A DNA stretch of 32,537 nucleotides from an uncultured Lachnospiraceae bacterium (GTDB lineage: Bacteria > Bacillota > Clostridia > Lachnospirales > Lachnospiraceae), in contig CAMWLG010000040.1 in assembly GCA_947175035.1 (NCBI GenBank), forward strand, positions 1-32,537, given 5' to 3'. A model generated the notes under the pieces. It was not told where the DNA came from. It searched no databases and was given only the letters and a program-made list of their open reading frames with translations. Within the stretch, counting starts at the first letter, position 1. Each line of letters opens with the position of its first letter. The position numbers and the translations under genes are program-made. Shown in pieces: positions 14,677 to 21,885 of the stretch.

Positions 14677-15156
14677 ATGAAGAAAAAAATTTTAGCATTA
14701 GGTCTTGTGATTGCTTATCTTTCCATGGCAGTCGCATGTTCCACCAACAACAAGGGCAATTCCGGCAATATGGCCGGAAACAGCTCTCAGAATGAATCTT
14801 CCACCCAGAATAATGGAGGAAATAACGGCGCAGGCCTAGCCAACAACACAACAGCCAACAACAGCGCCAATAATAATTCTACTGCCAATAACGGGAATGG
14901 AAACGGAAACGAGAACGGCGTAAACAATTCCAACAATTCCATCACTGACATGGGCGGTGCAAACCCCAATGACAACATTTCCTTAGTAGATGACACAAAC
15001 AATGTCGTCGGGGATGCTATCAACGGCGTAGCCAACAGTGTCACTGACGCTGTGGACAATCTGGTAGGCAGCAATAACACCAATAATAACACAAACACTG
15101 GTACCGCTGGCTCTACAGGCTCCACCAGAACCAGCCGCGGGGCAATGTCCCGATAG
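14677..15156 (+). CDS. Low-complexity Asn-rich lipoprotein
   Basis: A 159-residue predicted lipoprotein with no recognisable domain. GGGAGG precedes the ATG; the open frame runs 76 codons further upstream but through the hisA promoter. A signal peptide (MKKKILALGLVIAYLSMAVA) ends at Cys21; the -3 residue is Ala, so the lipobox is weak. The rest is nearly all Asn, Gly, Ser, Thr and Ala, except for a short helical block near 95-130 (NISLVDDTNNVVGDAINGVA and onward). Such proteins may act as extended wall-spanning or matrix material. It is alone on the plus strand and ends in a strong terminator. Function unknown. Confidence 0.72.
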   Translation: MKKKILALGLVIAYLSMAVACSTNNKGNSGNMAGNSSQNESSTQNNGGNNGAGLANNTTANNSANNNSTANNGNGNGNENGVNNSNNSITDMGGANPNDNISLVDDTNNVVGDAINGVANSVTDAVDNLVGSNNTNNNTNTGTAGSTGSTRTSRGAMSR

Positions 15157-15204
15157 AACAATAGCAGCAACATCCTAACGGCACACTCAGCAAAATGTCA
15201 TAAT

Positions 15205-15240
15205 AAAGGGGAGCACCTTTATCCAAAGTCTCCCCTTTTT
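15205..15240. terminator. Bidirectional intrinsic terminator between the lipoprotein gene and dapB
   Basis: Stem AAAGGGGAG/CTCCCCTTT (15205-15213 and 15230-15238), with an inner CTTT/AAAG pair, followed by a T run on the plus strand (15236-15240) for the lipoprotein mRNA. On the minus strand TTTATTATG follows, so it may also end the dapA-dapB mRNA. Confidence 0.78.
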
Positions 15241-15255
15241 GCTGATAATTCATGC

Positions 15256-16011
15256 CTATCCTATCACATCGGACATTTCATACATACCGGCGGGCTTCCC
15301 AGCCAGGAACTTGGCCGCCTGTATCGCTCCCTTGCCAAACACCGCCTTGGAATACGCCGTGTGGGAAAAGGTGATCACCTCGTCAGGCCCCGCAAAAATT
15401 ACATCATGGTCGCCCACAATCGTGCCGCCGCGCACGGCGCTGATGCCAATCTCCTTCTTGGGACGTTTCTCCCTTCGTCCGCTTCTGTCAAACACATACT
15501 CATATTCCCCGTCAAACTCCTCATTGATGGAATCCGCCAAAGCAAGGGCAGTGCCGCTGGGAGCGTCCACTTTCAGATTATGGTGTTTCTCCACCACCTC
15601 TATATCAAAGCCCGCCGGCGCCAGAACCCCTGCAGCCTCCTTCAACAGCTTGAGCAGCAGATTAATGCCGAGAGACATATTGGCTGACTTTAAAATCGCA
15701 ACCTTCTCGGAGGCAGCCCTCACCTTCGCAAGCTGCTCTTCACTCAAACCCGTCGTGCAGAGCACACAGGGAAGATTGTTCGCCGCGCAATAATCCAGCA
15801 TCTCTTCTGTCATGGCGGCTGATGAGAAATCAATCACGCAATCCGCCTCCACATTGCATTCCTCCAATGTTTTAAATACCGGGTATGGATTGTGTCCGTC
15901 ATCCCACAGATCGATTCCTGCCACCAGAGTGGCCTCTGTATCCTCCGCCAGCAGGCTGCTGATCGTCTGCCCCATTTTACCATTGCATCCTCGCATAATC
16001 ACTTTAACCAT
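15256..16011 (-). CDS. dapB: 4-hydroxy-tetrahydrodipicolinate reductase
   Basis: Reduces hydroxy-tetrahydrodipicolinate with NAD(P)H in the diaminopimelate/lysine pathway. The 251 residues show the N-terminal dinucleotide-binding motif around GCNGKMGQ (8-15), DFSSAAMTEEML, CTTGL and the substrate-binding EKHHNLKVDAPSGTAL, which holds the catalytic His and Lys. A C-terminal SHTAYSKAVFGKGAIQAAKF block completes the family pattern. AAGGAG precedes the ATG and overlaps the dapA stop; the gap is 11 bases. It is co-transcribed with dapA under riboswitch control. Confidence 0.97.
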   Translation of the reverse strand: MVKVIMRGCNGKMGQTISSLLAEDTEATLVAGIDLWDDGHNPYPVFKTLEECNVEADCVIDFSSAAMTEEMLDYCAANNLPCVLCTTGLSEEQLAKVRAASEKVAILKSANMSLGINLLLKLLKEAAGVLAPAGFDIEVVEKHHNLKVDAPSGTALALADSINEEFDGEYEYVFDRSGRREKRPKKEIGISAVRGGTIVGDHDVIFAGPDEVITFSHTAYSKAVFGKGAIQAAKFLAGKPAGMYEMSDVIG

Positions 16012-16022
16012 TTTGATTCTCC

Positions 16023-16907
16023 TTATAAAATACCATATGCCTTCATGGCTTTCTCCAAGCGTTCTACATTAGCAGGCTCCATCTCTGTCAGAGGCATGCG
16101 AAGCGTTCCTGCCTCCATCCCCATCAGATTCAGCGCCTTCTTCACAGGAATAGGGTTCACCTCACAGAATAACGCACCGCACAAATCCATTGCTTCCAGT
16201 TGCATCTTGCGGCTGCCCTCCACATCGCCATCCAGAAATTTCTGACAGATCTCATGGGTCTGCCTTGGCGCCACATTGGACAACACGGAGATCACACCGA
16301 TACCGCCTAACGCCATGATCGGCACAATCTGGTCATCATTGCCCGAATAAATATCCACACACCCGTGGGAAAGCGCTGCCAGATGGGCAATCTGACTGAT
16401 ATTGCCGCTGGCCTCCTTCACGCCGAGGATATTGTCCACCTCCTTGCACAGACGTACCACCGTCTCGGGAAGGATATTGCAGCCTGTACGGCTGGGAACA
16501 TTATAGAGGATCACCGGAATCTTCACGGAATCCGCCACAGCCTTAAAATGCGCATAAAGGCCGTTCTGAGTGGCCTTGTTATAATAAGGTGTCACCAGCA
16601 GCAAGCCATCCGCACCGTATTTTTCAGCCTCAGTGGAGAGATAAATCGCCGTCTCCGTGCAGTTGGAGCCTGTGCCCGCCACCACGGGAATCCTGCCTGC
16701 CACCTTATCAACACAGTATTTGATCGTCTCCAGATGCTCCTCGTGGGTGAGGGTTGACGCCTCGCCCGTGGTTCCGCAGACGATAATCGCATCCGTTCCA
16801 TTCTTGATCTGAAACTCGATCAATTCGCCAAATTTCTCAAAATTCACTTCTCCATTCGCTTTCATAGGTGTCACAATCGCAACACCCGCACCCGTAAAAA
16901 TTGCCAT
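16023..16907 (-). CDS. dapA: 4-hydroxy-tetrahydrodipicolinate synthase
   Basis: Condenses pyruvate with aspartate semialdehyde, the first committed step to diaminopimelate and lysine. The ATG at 16907 has AAAGGAGG upstream, giving 294 residues, near the usual 292. The TIM-barrel carries GTTGE (45-49), NVPSRTG with Tyr135 and Arg140, and the Schiff-base lysine Lys164 in GVKEASGN. It is the first gene of dapA-dapB. The 5' leader holds a lysine riboswitch and terminator, so expression should fall when lysine is abundant. Confidence 0.97.
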   Translation of the reverse strand: MAIFTGAGVAIVTPMKANGEVNFEKFGELIEFQIKNGTDAIIVCGTTGEASTLTHEEHLETIKYCVDKVAGRIPVVAGTGSNCTETAIYLSTEAEKYGADGLLLVTPYYNKATQNGLYAHFKAVADSVKIPVILYNVPSRTGCNILPETVVRLCKEVDNILGVKEASGNISQIAHLAALSHGCVDIYSGNDDQIVPIMALGGIGVISVLSNVAPRQTHEICQKFLDGDVEGSRKMQLEAMDLCGALFCEVNPIPVKKALNLMGMEAGTLRMPLTEMEPANVERLEKAMKAYGIL

Positions 16908-16930
16908 GATATTTCCTCCTTTAATATAAT

Positions 16931-16999
16931 TCATCTGTGTAATCGAGTAGGGAAGCTTTCCCTACCCGCGCGCCGCCGATGCGCCACTTTTAGTGACAT
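16931..16999 (-). CDS. Possible 22-residue leader ORF upstream of dapA
   Basis: An ATG at 16999 with AGAGGAAA directly upstream opens a frame MSLKVAHRRR... that ends at 16931, 23 bases before the dapA ATG. It is Arg-rich and crosses the two hairpins that follow the riboswitch terminator. I see no other support; it may be a chance ORF. Confidence 0.2.
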   Translation of the reverse strand: MSLKVAHRRRAGRESFPTRLHR

Positions 17000-17017
17000 A
17001 TTTCCTCTGCATCGGCG
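16947..17017 (-). repeat. Two hairpins between the riboswitch terminator and dapA
   Basis: One stem pairs CGCCGATGC (16974-16982) with GCATCGGCG (17009-17017). The second is GTAGGGAA/TTCCCTAC (16947-16954 and 16958-16965) with a 3-base loop. Neither is followed by a T run, so they are not ordinary terminators. They may stabilise the dapA leader or affect its translation. Confidence 0.6.
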
Positions 17018-17024
17018 TGTGCAT

Positions 17025-17053
17025 AAAAAAGAACCGACGCACGAATGCGCCGG
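17025..17053 (-). terminator. Riboswitch-controlled intrinsic terminator
   Basis: Minus-strand stem CCGGCGCA/TGCGTCGG (17053-17046 and 17041-17034), 8 bp with one G-T pair, TTCG tetraloop, then TTCTTTTTT. It lies directly downstream of the lysine aptamer, as expected for transcription control by attenuation. Confidence 0.85.
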
Positions 17054-17076
17054 CAAATTCTCTTTTTTGCTCACAC

Positions 17077-17238
17077 GATAGCGCACCACCCATGCGGATG
17101 ACAGTCATACGGTTCTTAACCGCATGCCCAAGAAGTGATTCACAGGACATCCCCTCTTTCGGCGCGTTCCCCTTTCTCCTTCCCTCCCCTGCGCCTGCCG
17201 CATCAGGAAAAATACTCTTGAAACACGCAACCTCTATC
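17077..17238 (-). promoter_or_regulatory. Lysine riboswitch (L box)
   Basis: The minus-strand sequence reads GATAGAGGTTGCG...CAAGAGTAT, then GGGGAACGCGCCGAAAGAGG, then CTTGGGC...ACTGTCATCC, and closes with GCGCTATC, matching the conserved core of lysine aptamers in order and spacing. P1 is GATAG (17238-17234) with CTATC (17081-17077). Lysine binding would favour the terminator at 17025-17053 and turn off dapA-dapB. Confidence 0.93.
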
Positions 17239-17264
17239 TATAAGTTATTGTAACTATTTTATTC

Positions 17265-17293
17265 ATCTTAGCATTTTCATGCGTTGCTGTCAA
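17265..17293 (-). promoter_or_regulatory. Sigma-A promoter of the lysine riboswitch-dapA-dapB unit
   Basis: Minus strand consensus TTGACA (17293-17288), 17-base spacer, TAAGAT (17270-17265) with a TGC extension. Transcription would start about 20 bases before the aptamer. Confidence 0.85.
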
Positions 17294-17305
17294 CGGTTTT
17301 AATAC

Positions 17306-17800
17306 TTATTTGTTTCTTGAATTCACGGTTTCTATCTTAGAGACCTCATCCGCCAGCACACAGACCTCATCGCTCAGATTGATGCCTGTGAGAATCACGT
17401 CCGTCTCACCGCGGCCATCCAAAAGATTCTTCAAATCCTCCGCTTGAAGAATTCCCTTTTCCACAAGTCCCAAAACCTCATCCAAAATCAACAGATCGCA
17501 TTCGCCGGTAGTCAGCACCTTCTTGGCAAAGCCAATGCCATTCTTAATATTGCTGATTTCCTCCTGCTTGCGCTCTTCCGACAGTTCCTCATAATTCTCA
17601 TCAGATTTCTCAAAACGAAACAGTTTAATCTCCGGCTCCAGCCTGCGTAAGAATTCAGAATCCTGAAGCCCTAGTCCTTTGCCCTTCAGAAACTGAATCA
17701 ACACCACGCGCCCGCCAGCCACGGCAGTCTGTACTGCCCTGCCCAAAGCCGCGGGTGACTTGCCCCGGCCGTCTCCGGAATAAATATATACACTACTCAT
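17306..17800 (-). CDS. cobO: Cob(I)yrinic acid a,c-diamide adenosyltransferase, CobO/BtuR type
   Basis: Transfers the adenosyl group of ATP to corrinoid Co(I) in adenosylcobalamin synthesis or salvage. The 164 residues have the family's N-terminal P-loop GDGRGKS (9-15), where Ser and Pro replace the usual Thr-Thr, the VVLIQFLKGKG strand and the LLILDEV Walker-B-like motif. It is somewhat shorter than E. coli BtuR (about 196). GGAGG precedes the ATG and the gene has its own promoter, with no other cobalamin genes nearby, which fits a salvage role. No B12 riboswitch is visible. Confidence 0.88.
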   Translation of the reverse strand: MSSVYIYSGDGRGKSPAALGRAVQTAVAGGRVVLIQFLKGKGLGLQDSEFLRRLEPEIKLFRFEKSDENYEELSEERKQEEISNIKNGIGFAKKVLTTGECDLLILDEVLGLVEKGILQAEDLKNLLDGRGETDVILTGINLSDEVCVLADEVSKIETVNSRNK

Positions 17801-17842
17801 ACACTACCTCCATAAACAGACAACCCTCGCTGCCCAAAAAGG

Positions 17843-17871
17843 AGTATATCATATATTTCCAAAAATGGCAA
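17843..17871 (-). promoter_or_regulatory. Sigma-A promoter of cobO
   Basis: Minus strand TTGCCA (17871-17866), 17-base spacer, TATACT (17848-17843) with a TGA extension, 42 bases upstream of the ATG. Confidence 0.72.
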
Positions 17872-17894
17872 ATTATGCTGCGAACTTTCGCATG

Positions 17895-18578
17895 TTATCC
17901 TTCATTCGGACACAATCCATCGTCCGACAAAGCGGAATCCTCCTTCTCCGCCGCCCCCATAAGCTCAAGCTTGCTCACGGAGACTTCAAACGCCACTCGT
18001 TTCTCCACATGCTCCTCATCCAGCTTCTTCATATATTCCCTGCTCTGGATGCGTCCCCAGATGGCACAGCGCTCTCCTACCTTAAAATGATTGGCATACC
18101 GCGCGTTCCTTCCCCAACAGATGCATGGTATGTAATCCGATTTACCATAGGGACGGTTGACCGCCAGCAGCAGATCCGCAATCTCTCTTCCGAGAGGAGT
18201 TTTTCTATAGATGGGCTCCTTGCAGATATATCCATCCAGATAGATCTGATTGGTCTTAGAACTCTCCTCTACCTCCTCCACAAATTCTACTTCTCTGGCA
18301 AAAACGGACAGCACCAGTCTGTTCTTTCTCTCCTCATGGCGATTGTAGGAACGAAATTGCCCATTCACACAGATCAGCATCCCAACGTAATCCTCGTTCA
18401 CGTCCAAAAGCCGCTCGGACACCATCACCGGAATAATGTCGAAGCTCTCACTCAGTCTCTGTACCTTCACATCAACCATGTAAAACCCTTCTCCGAAAAT
18501 CTCATGGCTGTATGAAAAACCGCTGACCACTTCTCCCATCACCGTCACCTGATTGTTTTCAATAACCTTATCCGTCAT
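17895..18578 (-). CDS. Single-stranded DNA-binding protein-like with tandem OB folds
   Basis: A 227-residue protein. Residues about 110-207 (NQIYLDGYICKEPIYRKTPL onward) match the OB fold of bacterial SSB. Residues about 8-100 form a second, diverged OB-like region of similar strand order, so the protein looks like a tandem duplication. The C-terminus ends in DDGLCPNEG, without the DDDIPF-type tip that recruits repair proteins in SSB. This suggests it is not the main replicative SSB; it may be a specialised or accessory one. AAGGGAG precedes the ATG. It stands alone on the minus strand between cobO and typA. Confidence 0.75.
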   Translation of the reverse strand: MTDKVIENNQVTVMGEVVSGFSYSHEIFGEGFYMVDVKVQRLSESFDIIPVMVSERLLDVNEDYVGMLICVNGQFRSYNRHEERKNRLVLSVFAREVEFVEEVEESSKTNQIYLDGYICKEPIYRKTPLGREIADLLLAVNRPYGKSDYIPCICWGRNARYANHFKVGERCAIWGRIQSREYMKKLDEEHVEKRVAFEVSVSKLELMGAAEKEDSALSDDGLCPNEG

Positions 18579-18760
18579 ATTTGTTCTCCCTTCTTACACC
18601 TTTGTAAATATTTTATGACAATATATATATACTATAAGATGAGCCAAAATAACACAAAATCACATCGCCCTATAATGTCAAAATCCGCATATTTTCGCTA
18701 TTTCCACATACAATATATTGTGGTCTCATTTTTCAATCCCCCCGAAAATGCGCTTTTTTA

Positions 18761-18789
18761 TTGCATCACAAAATAAATGGTGCTATACT
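18761..18789 (+). promoter_or_regulatory. Sigma-A promoter of typA
   Basis: TTGCAT (18761-18766), 17-base spacer, TATACT (18784-18789) with a TGC extension. Predicted start near 18796 gives a leader of about 90 bases. Confidence 0.8.
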
Positions 18790-18849
18790 ATAACAGTTTG
18801 GTTGCGGGTCATATTTTCCGCCGCCGAAATCGACAAAGAATACAACATT

Positions 18850-18866
18850 ATGCCGTCCGCCGGCAT
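18850..18866 (+). promoter_or_regulatory. Leader hairpin before the typA ribosome binding site
   Basis: ATGCCG-TCCGC-CGGCAT, a perfect 6-bp stem ending about 5 bases before GGAAGGAAG. It is close enough to influence initiation. In cold, where TypA/BipA is needed, its stability could matter; that is conjecture. Confidence 0.4.
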
Positions 18867-18885
18867 GATCGGAAGGAAGAATCAT

Positions 18886-20718
18886 ATGAGACAAAAAAGA
18901 GAAGATGTCAGGAACATTGCAATTATCGCCCATGTAGACCACGGCAAGACCACGCTGGTGGACGAGCTGTTAAAGCAAAGCGGCGTATTTAGGGAAAATC
19001 AGGAGGTTGCGGAACGCGTCATGGACTCCAATGATATTGAGCGTGAACGCGGTATCACAATTCTCTCCAAGAACACCGCAGTCATGTATAAAGACACCAA
19101 AATAAATATTATCGACACGCCGGGTCATGCAGACTTTGGGGGAGAGGTGGAGCGCGTGCTCAAGATGGTAAACGGCGTTATCCTGGTGGTAGACGCCTTC
19201 GAGGGCGCCATGCCCCAGACAAAGTTCGTGCTGCGCAAAGCTCTGGAATTAAAGCTTCCCGTCATCGTGTGCATCAACAAAATCGACCGCCCCGAGGCAA
19301 GACCGGACGAAGTCGTGGACGAGGTGTTGGAACTGTTCCTGGAGCTTGATGCGGATGACTCCCAGCTGGACTGCCCCTTTGTGTATGCCTCCGCCAAGGC
19401 AGGTGTCGCGTCCCTTGACGTCAAAGAACAGGGTGTCAGCATGGAACCCTTATTCGAGACCATCCTTGACTACATTCCTGCTCCAGAAGGTGATCCCGAA
19501 GCAGGCACACAGGTACTTATCAGCACCATCGACTATAATGAATATGTCGGGCGCATCGGCGTGGGCAAGGTAGATAACGGCACAATCAAAGTCAATCAGG
19601 ATGTGATCATCTGTAACCATCACGAACCGGATAAACAGGTGAAAGTGAAGGTGAGCAAGCTCTATGAATTTGACGGCTTGAACAAGGTGGAGGTCAAGGA
19701 GGCAGGAATCGGTTCCATCGTGGCAATCTCCGGCATTGCGGATATCCATATCGGAGATACCCTCTGCTCTCCTGAGGCAGTGGAACCCATTCCCTTCCAG
19801 AAAATCAGTGAGCCTACTATTGCGATGCAATTTATTGTAAATGATTCCCCCTTGGCCGGTCAGGAGGGCAAATATGTCACCAGCCGCCATATACGCGAAA
19901 GATTATTCCGCGAGTTGAACACTGATGTATCCCTGCGCGTGGAAGACACGGAAGCCACAGACAGCTTCAAAGTCTCCGGACGAGGCGAGCTGCATTTGTC
20001 TGTTTTGATCGAGAATATGCGTCGGGAAGGCTTTGAATTCGCCGTGAGTAAGGCGGAAGTTCTGTATAAAGAAGATGAGAACGGTCACAAACTGGAGCCC
20101 ATGGAACTGGCCTACATTGATGTGCCAAATGAATATTCCGGAGCCGTCATAGAGAAGTTAGGACAGAGAAAGGGAGAACTGCGCAATATGGGCAGCATCT
20201 CCGGCGGCACCTACACTCGTCTTGAATTCTCTATCCCCGCCAGAGGGCTGATCGGCTACCGCGGAGAGTTTATGACTGACACTAAGGGAAATGGCATCTT
20301 GAATACCGTATTCGATGGCTATGCCCCCTACAAAGGCGATATCCAATACCGCAGTCTCGGCTCTCTGATTGCCTTTGAAGCAGGCGAGGCCATCACCTAC
20401 GGTCTGTACAATGCCCAAGAACGAGGCACCCTCTTTATCGGCCCTGGCGAGAAAGTATACTCTGGCATGGTGGTGGGGCAAACCGGGCGCAGCGAAGATA
20501 TTGAGATCAATGTCTGCAAGAAAAAGCAGTTGACCAATACCCGTTCCTCCTCCGCGGACGAAGCCCTGCGGCTGACCCCGCCCAAGATTCTTTCGCTGGA
20601 GCAGGCGCTCGACTTTATCGACACGGACGAGCTGTTGGAGGTGACGCCTGAGCACCTTAGAATTCGCAAGAAAATTCTTGACCCGACACTCAGAAAGCGG
20701 GCGGCAATGAAGAAATAA
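18886..20718 (+). CDS. typA: Translational GTPase TypA/BipA
   Basis: A ribosome-associated GTPase of the EF-G superfamily needed for ribosome assembly and growth under stress, especially cold. The ATG at 18886 with GGAAGGAAG upstream gives 610 residues, the normal family length; the open frame extends 56 codons upstream but over the promoter. GTPase motifs are AHVDHGKT (15-22), the switch [18 protein letters not shown] and SAKAG. Further on come the EF-Tu domain 2, the EF-G III and V-like folds ([20 protein letters not shown] and [10 protein letters not shown]) and the family-specific C-terminal domain. It is the only large plus-strand gene of the window and monocistronic. Confidence 0.97.
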   Translation: MRQKREDVRNIAIIAHVDHGKTTLVDELLKQSGVFRENQEVAERVMDSNDIERERGITILSKNTAVMYKDTKINIIDTPGHADFGGEVERVLKMVNGVILVVDAFEGAMPQTKFVLRKALELKLPVIVCINKIDRPEARPDEVVDEVLELFLELDADDSQLDCPFVYASAKAGVASLDVKEQGVSMEPLFETILDYIPAPEGDPEAGTQVLISTIDYNEYVGRIGVGKVDNGTIKVNQDVIICNHHEPDKQVKVKVSKLYEFDGLNKVEVKEAGIGSIVAISGIADIHIGDTLCSPEAVEPIPFQKISEPTIAMQFIVNDSPLAGQEGKYVTSRHIRERLFRELNTDVSLRVEDTEATDSFKVSGRGELHLSVLIENMRREGFEFAVSKAEVLYKEDENGHKLEPMELAYIDVPNEYSGAVIEKLGQRKGELRNMGSISGGTYTRLEFSIPARGLIGYRGEFMTDTKGNGILNTVFDGYAPYKGDIQYRSLGSLIAFEAGEAITYGLYNAQERGTLFIGPGEKVYSGMVVGQTGRSEDIEINVCKKKQLTNTRSSSADEALRLTPPKILSLEQALDFIDTDELLEVTPEHLRIRKKILDPTLRKRAAMKK

Positions 20719-20763
20719 GATTTTCTTAATAAAATTTATATTTTATTTTGTATTGAGACACAC

Positions 20764-20901
20764 TTTTGACATATTTATCCAGTAGAATAAATATATCAAA
20801 AGAAGCTGCCGGTTTTAAAAATTTGGAGTCGGAACAGCTTCGCCTACAAAATATTCCGCTTAGATGGATTTTTATAGAGGGCATATACGCCCAAGTCAAA
20901 T
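20764..20901 (-). repeat. Structured intergenic element (three hairpins) 3' of the DMT transporter gene
   Basis: About 140 bases. First, a 15-bp stem 20764-20778 with 20787-20801 (mostly A-T). Second, GAAGCTG/CAGCTTC (20802-20808 and 20835-20841). Third, GGGC/GCCC (20879-20882 and 20889-20892). On the minus strand every imperfect position becomes a G-T pair: one in the first stem, and one that extends the third to GGGCG/TGCCC. On the plus strand the same positions are A-C mismatches. TTTGAC (20765-20770) and GTCAAA (20895-20900) could also close the element. This favours a minus-strand RNA structure, read after the transporter gene. No known family recognised. Confidence 0.6.
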
Positions 20902-20911
20902 GACCCATATG

Positions 20912-20964
20912 AAAAGCACTGCTCAGGTTTTTCTTCTCTCCTTTTCCCTGACAGTGCTTTTTTT
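20912..20964. terminator. Hairpin terminator overlapping the 3' end of the DMT transporter gene
   Basis: Arms AAAAGCACTG-TCAGG (20912-20927, with one bulged C) and CCTGACAGTGC (20947-20957) are followed by a run of seven T on the plus strand (20958-20964); on the minus strand it is followed by TTTTC. It can end typA transcription and, in the other direction, that of the transporter gene, whose last codons form one arm. Confidence 0.65.
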
Positions 20965-21885
20965 CTCTGGAAGTTGTGACAGAAGAACCGCCGCAAACAT
21001 TAACACGCATCCCACAAGCTCCCTTGCCGAAAGCCTTTGATGCAATAAAAGGAATCCCGCCAACACGGAGATTACCGATTCCAGGCTCATGATCATGGAA
21101 GCCACTGTGGGATTCATATTTTTCTGTCCCACGATCTGCAGCGTGTATGCCACGCCACAGGACATAACACCCGCGTAGAGAATCGGCGCCGCCGCGTCCA
21201 CCAGCCCTTCCCAGCTCACGGTCTCACACATAAACATAGGCACTGCAGACAAAATCCCACTGGTAAAAAATTCAATACAGCTTAACACGACACAATCCAC
21301 CCGGGGCGCAAAATGATCCACCGCCAAAATCTGCAGCGCAAAAAAGATGGCACAGAGAAACACGAGCAAATCCCCTATTTCCACCGTAAACTGCCCGTCA
21401 ATGCAGAGAAAATACAATCCCGCCACCGCCAGCGCAAGCCCGATCCAGACCGTCTTTCCCACCCGCTTGTGAAGAAAAAGCCCGAAGATCGGCACAAGCA
21501 CAATGTAAAGCGCCGTGATAAAACCAGCCTTTCCCACTGTAGTATATTTGATGCCATGCTGCTGCAGATTGGAAGCAATACAAAGAAATATCCCACAACA
21601 AATACCGCCCCGGAGTACAGTGCGGTCAATTCCCATAAACGTGAACGCTCTCCCACCTGCGCCCCCGTCATTTTGATTTTCATCTTGTCTTCCATCCTGC
21701 CCTCTATCCTGCAGCCCTCTCATCAGGAAAATGCAGGGGATAAGCACCAATCCCCCGATCAGACTTCGCACGCAATTGAAGGTAAATCCCCCCACATAGC
21801 GCATTCCTTCACTCTGCGCCACGAACGCAAATCCCCAGACAACAGCAGCGAGAAAAAGGGCAGATGAACTTTTTAACTGCTTCAT
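20923..21885 (-). CDS. DMT superfamily (EamA) transporter
   Basis: A 320-residue membrane protein of the drug/metabolite transporter superfamily. It has the ten-helix, two-EamA-repeat layout, with repeat 1 about 7-168 and repeat 2 about 172-305. Typical motifs are WGFAFVAQSEGMRYV near the N-terminus and the end of repeat 2 with SLESVISVLAGFLLLHQRLS. A hydrophilic loop of about 30 residues with repeated Asp, Gln and Gly (about 58-83) interrupts the first repeat and is unusual. Substrate unknown. Start and the EAL gene stop overlap in ATGA (21882-21885), so they are translationally coupled. Confidence 0.88.
   Translation of the reverse strand: MKQLKSSSALFLAAVVWGFAFVAQSEGMRYVGGFTFNCVRSLIGGLVLIPCIFLMRGLQDRGQDGRQDENQNDGGAGGRAFTFMGIDRTVLRGGICCGIFLCIASNLQQHGIKYTTVGKAGFITALYIVLVPIFGLFLHKRVGKTVWIGLALAVAGLYFLCIDGQFTVEIGDLLVFLCAIFFALQILAVDHFAPRVDCVVLSCIEFFTSGILSAVPMFMCETVSWEGLVDAAAPILYAGVMSCGVAYTLQIVGQKNMNPTVASMIMSLESVISVLAGFLLLHQRLSARELVGCVLMFAAVLLSQLPEKKSTVREKERRKT

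Larger units (their letters stand above)
18579..18885. promoter_or_regulatory. Divergent intergenic region between the SSB-like gene and typA
   Basis: No gene. A modest minus-strand promoter for the SSB-like gene can be read: TTGGCT (18647-18642), 16 bases, TATATT (18625-18620). An inverted repeat CCACA.../...TGTGG (18704-18723) surrounds the palindrome CAATATATTG. The typA promoter and leader fill the right part. The rest is AT-rich with nothing I can assign. Confidence 0.45.

Noticed and set aside
14787..15173. 128-codon minus-strand frame antisense to the Asn-rich lipoprotein
   Set aside because: It is Leu/Val-rich only because it is antisense to Asn codons; no ribosome binding site, and the plus-strand gene has a signal peptide and good signals.
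16962..17150. 62-codon minus-strand frame through the lysine riboswitch
   Set aside because: The region is fully explained by aptamer and terminator; the frame has no ribosome binding site.
18718..18885. N-terminal extension of typA by 56 codons
   Set aside because: It covers the promoter and leader hairpin, and the family start is at the ATG preceded by GGAAGGAAG.
20766..20793. Plus-strand promoter (TTGACA with TAAATA) for a small RNA ending at the T run near 20964
   Set aside because: The -35 hexamer is part of an inverted repeat and the -10 is poor at 16 bases. The stems in this region pair better on the minus strand, so the plus-strand RNA is less likely.
20726..21010. A 94-codon minus-strand frame covering the intergenic element
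   Set aside because: It lies partly inside the DMT transporter gene, has no ribosome binding site for its start and runs through the hairpins; composition is not protein-like.
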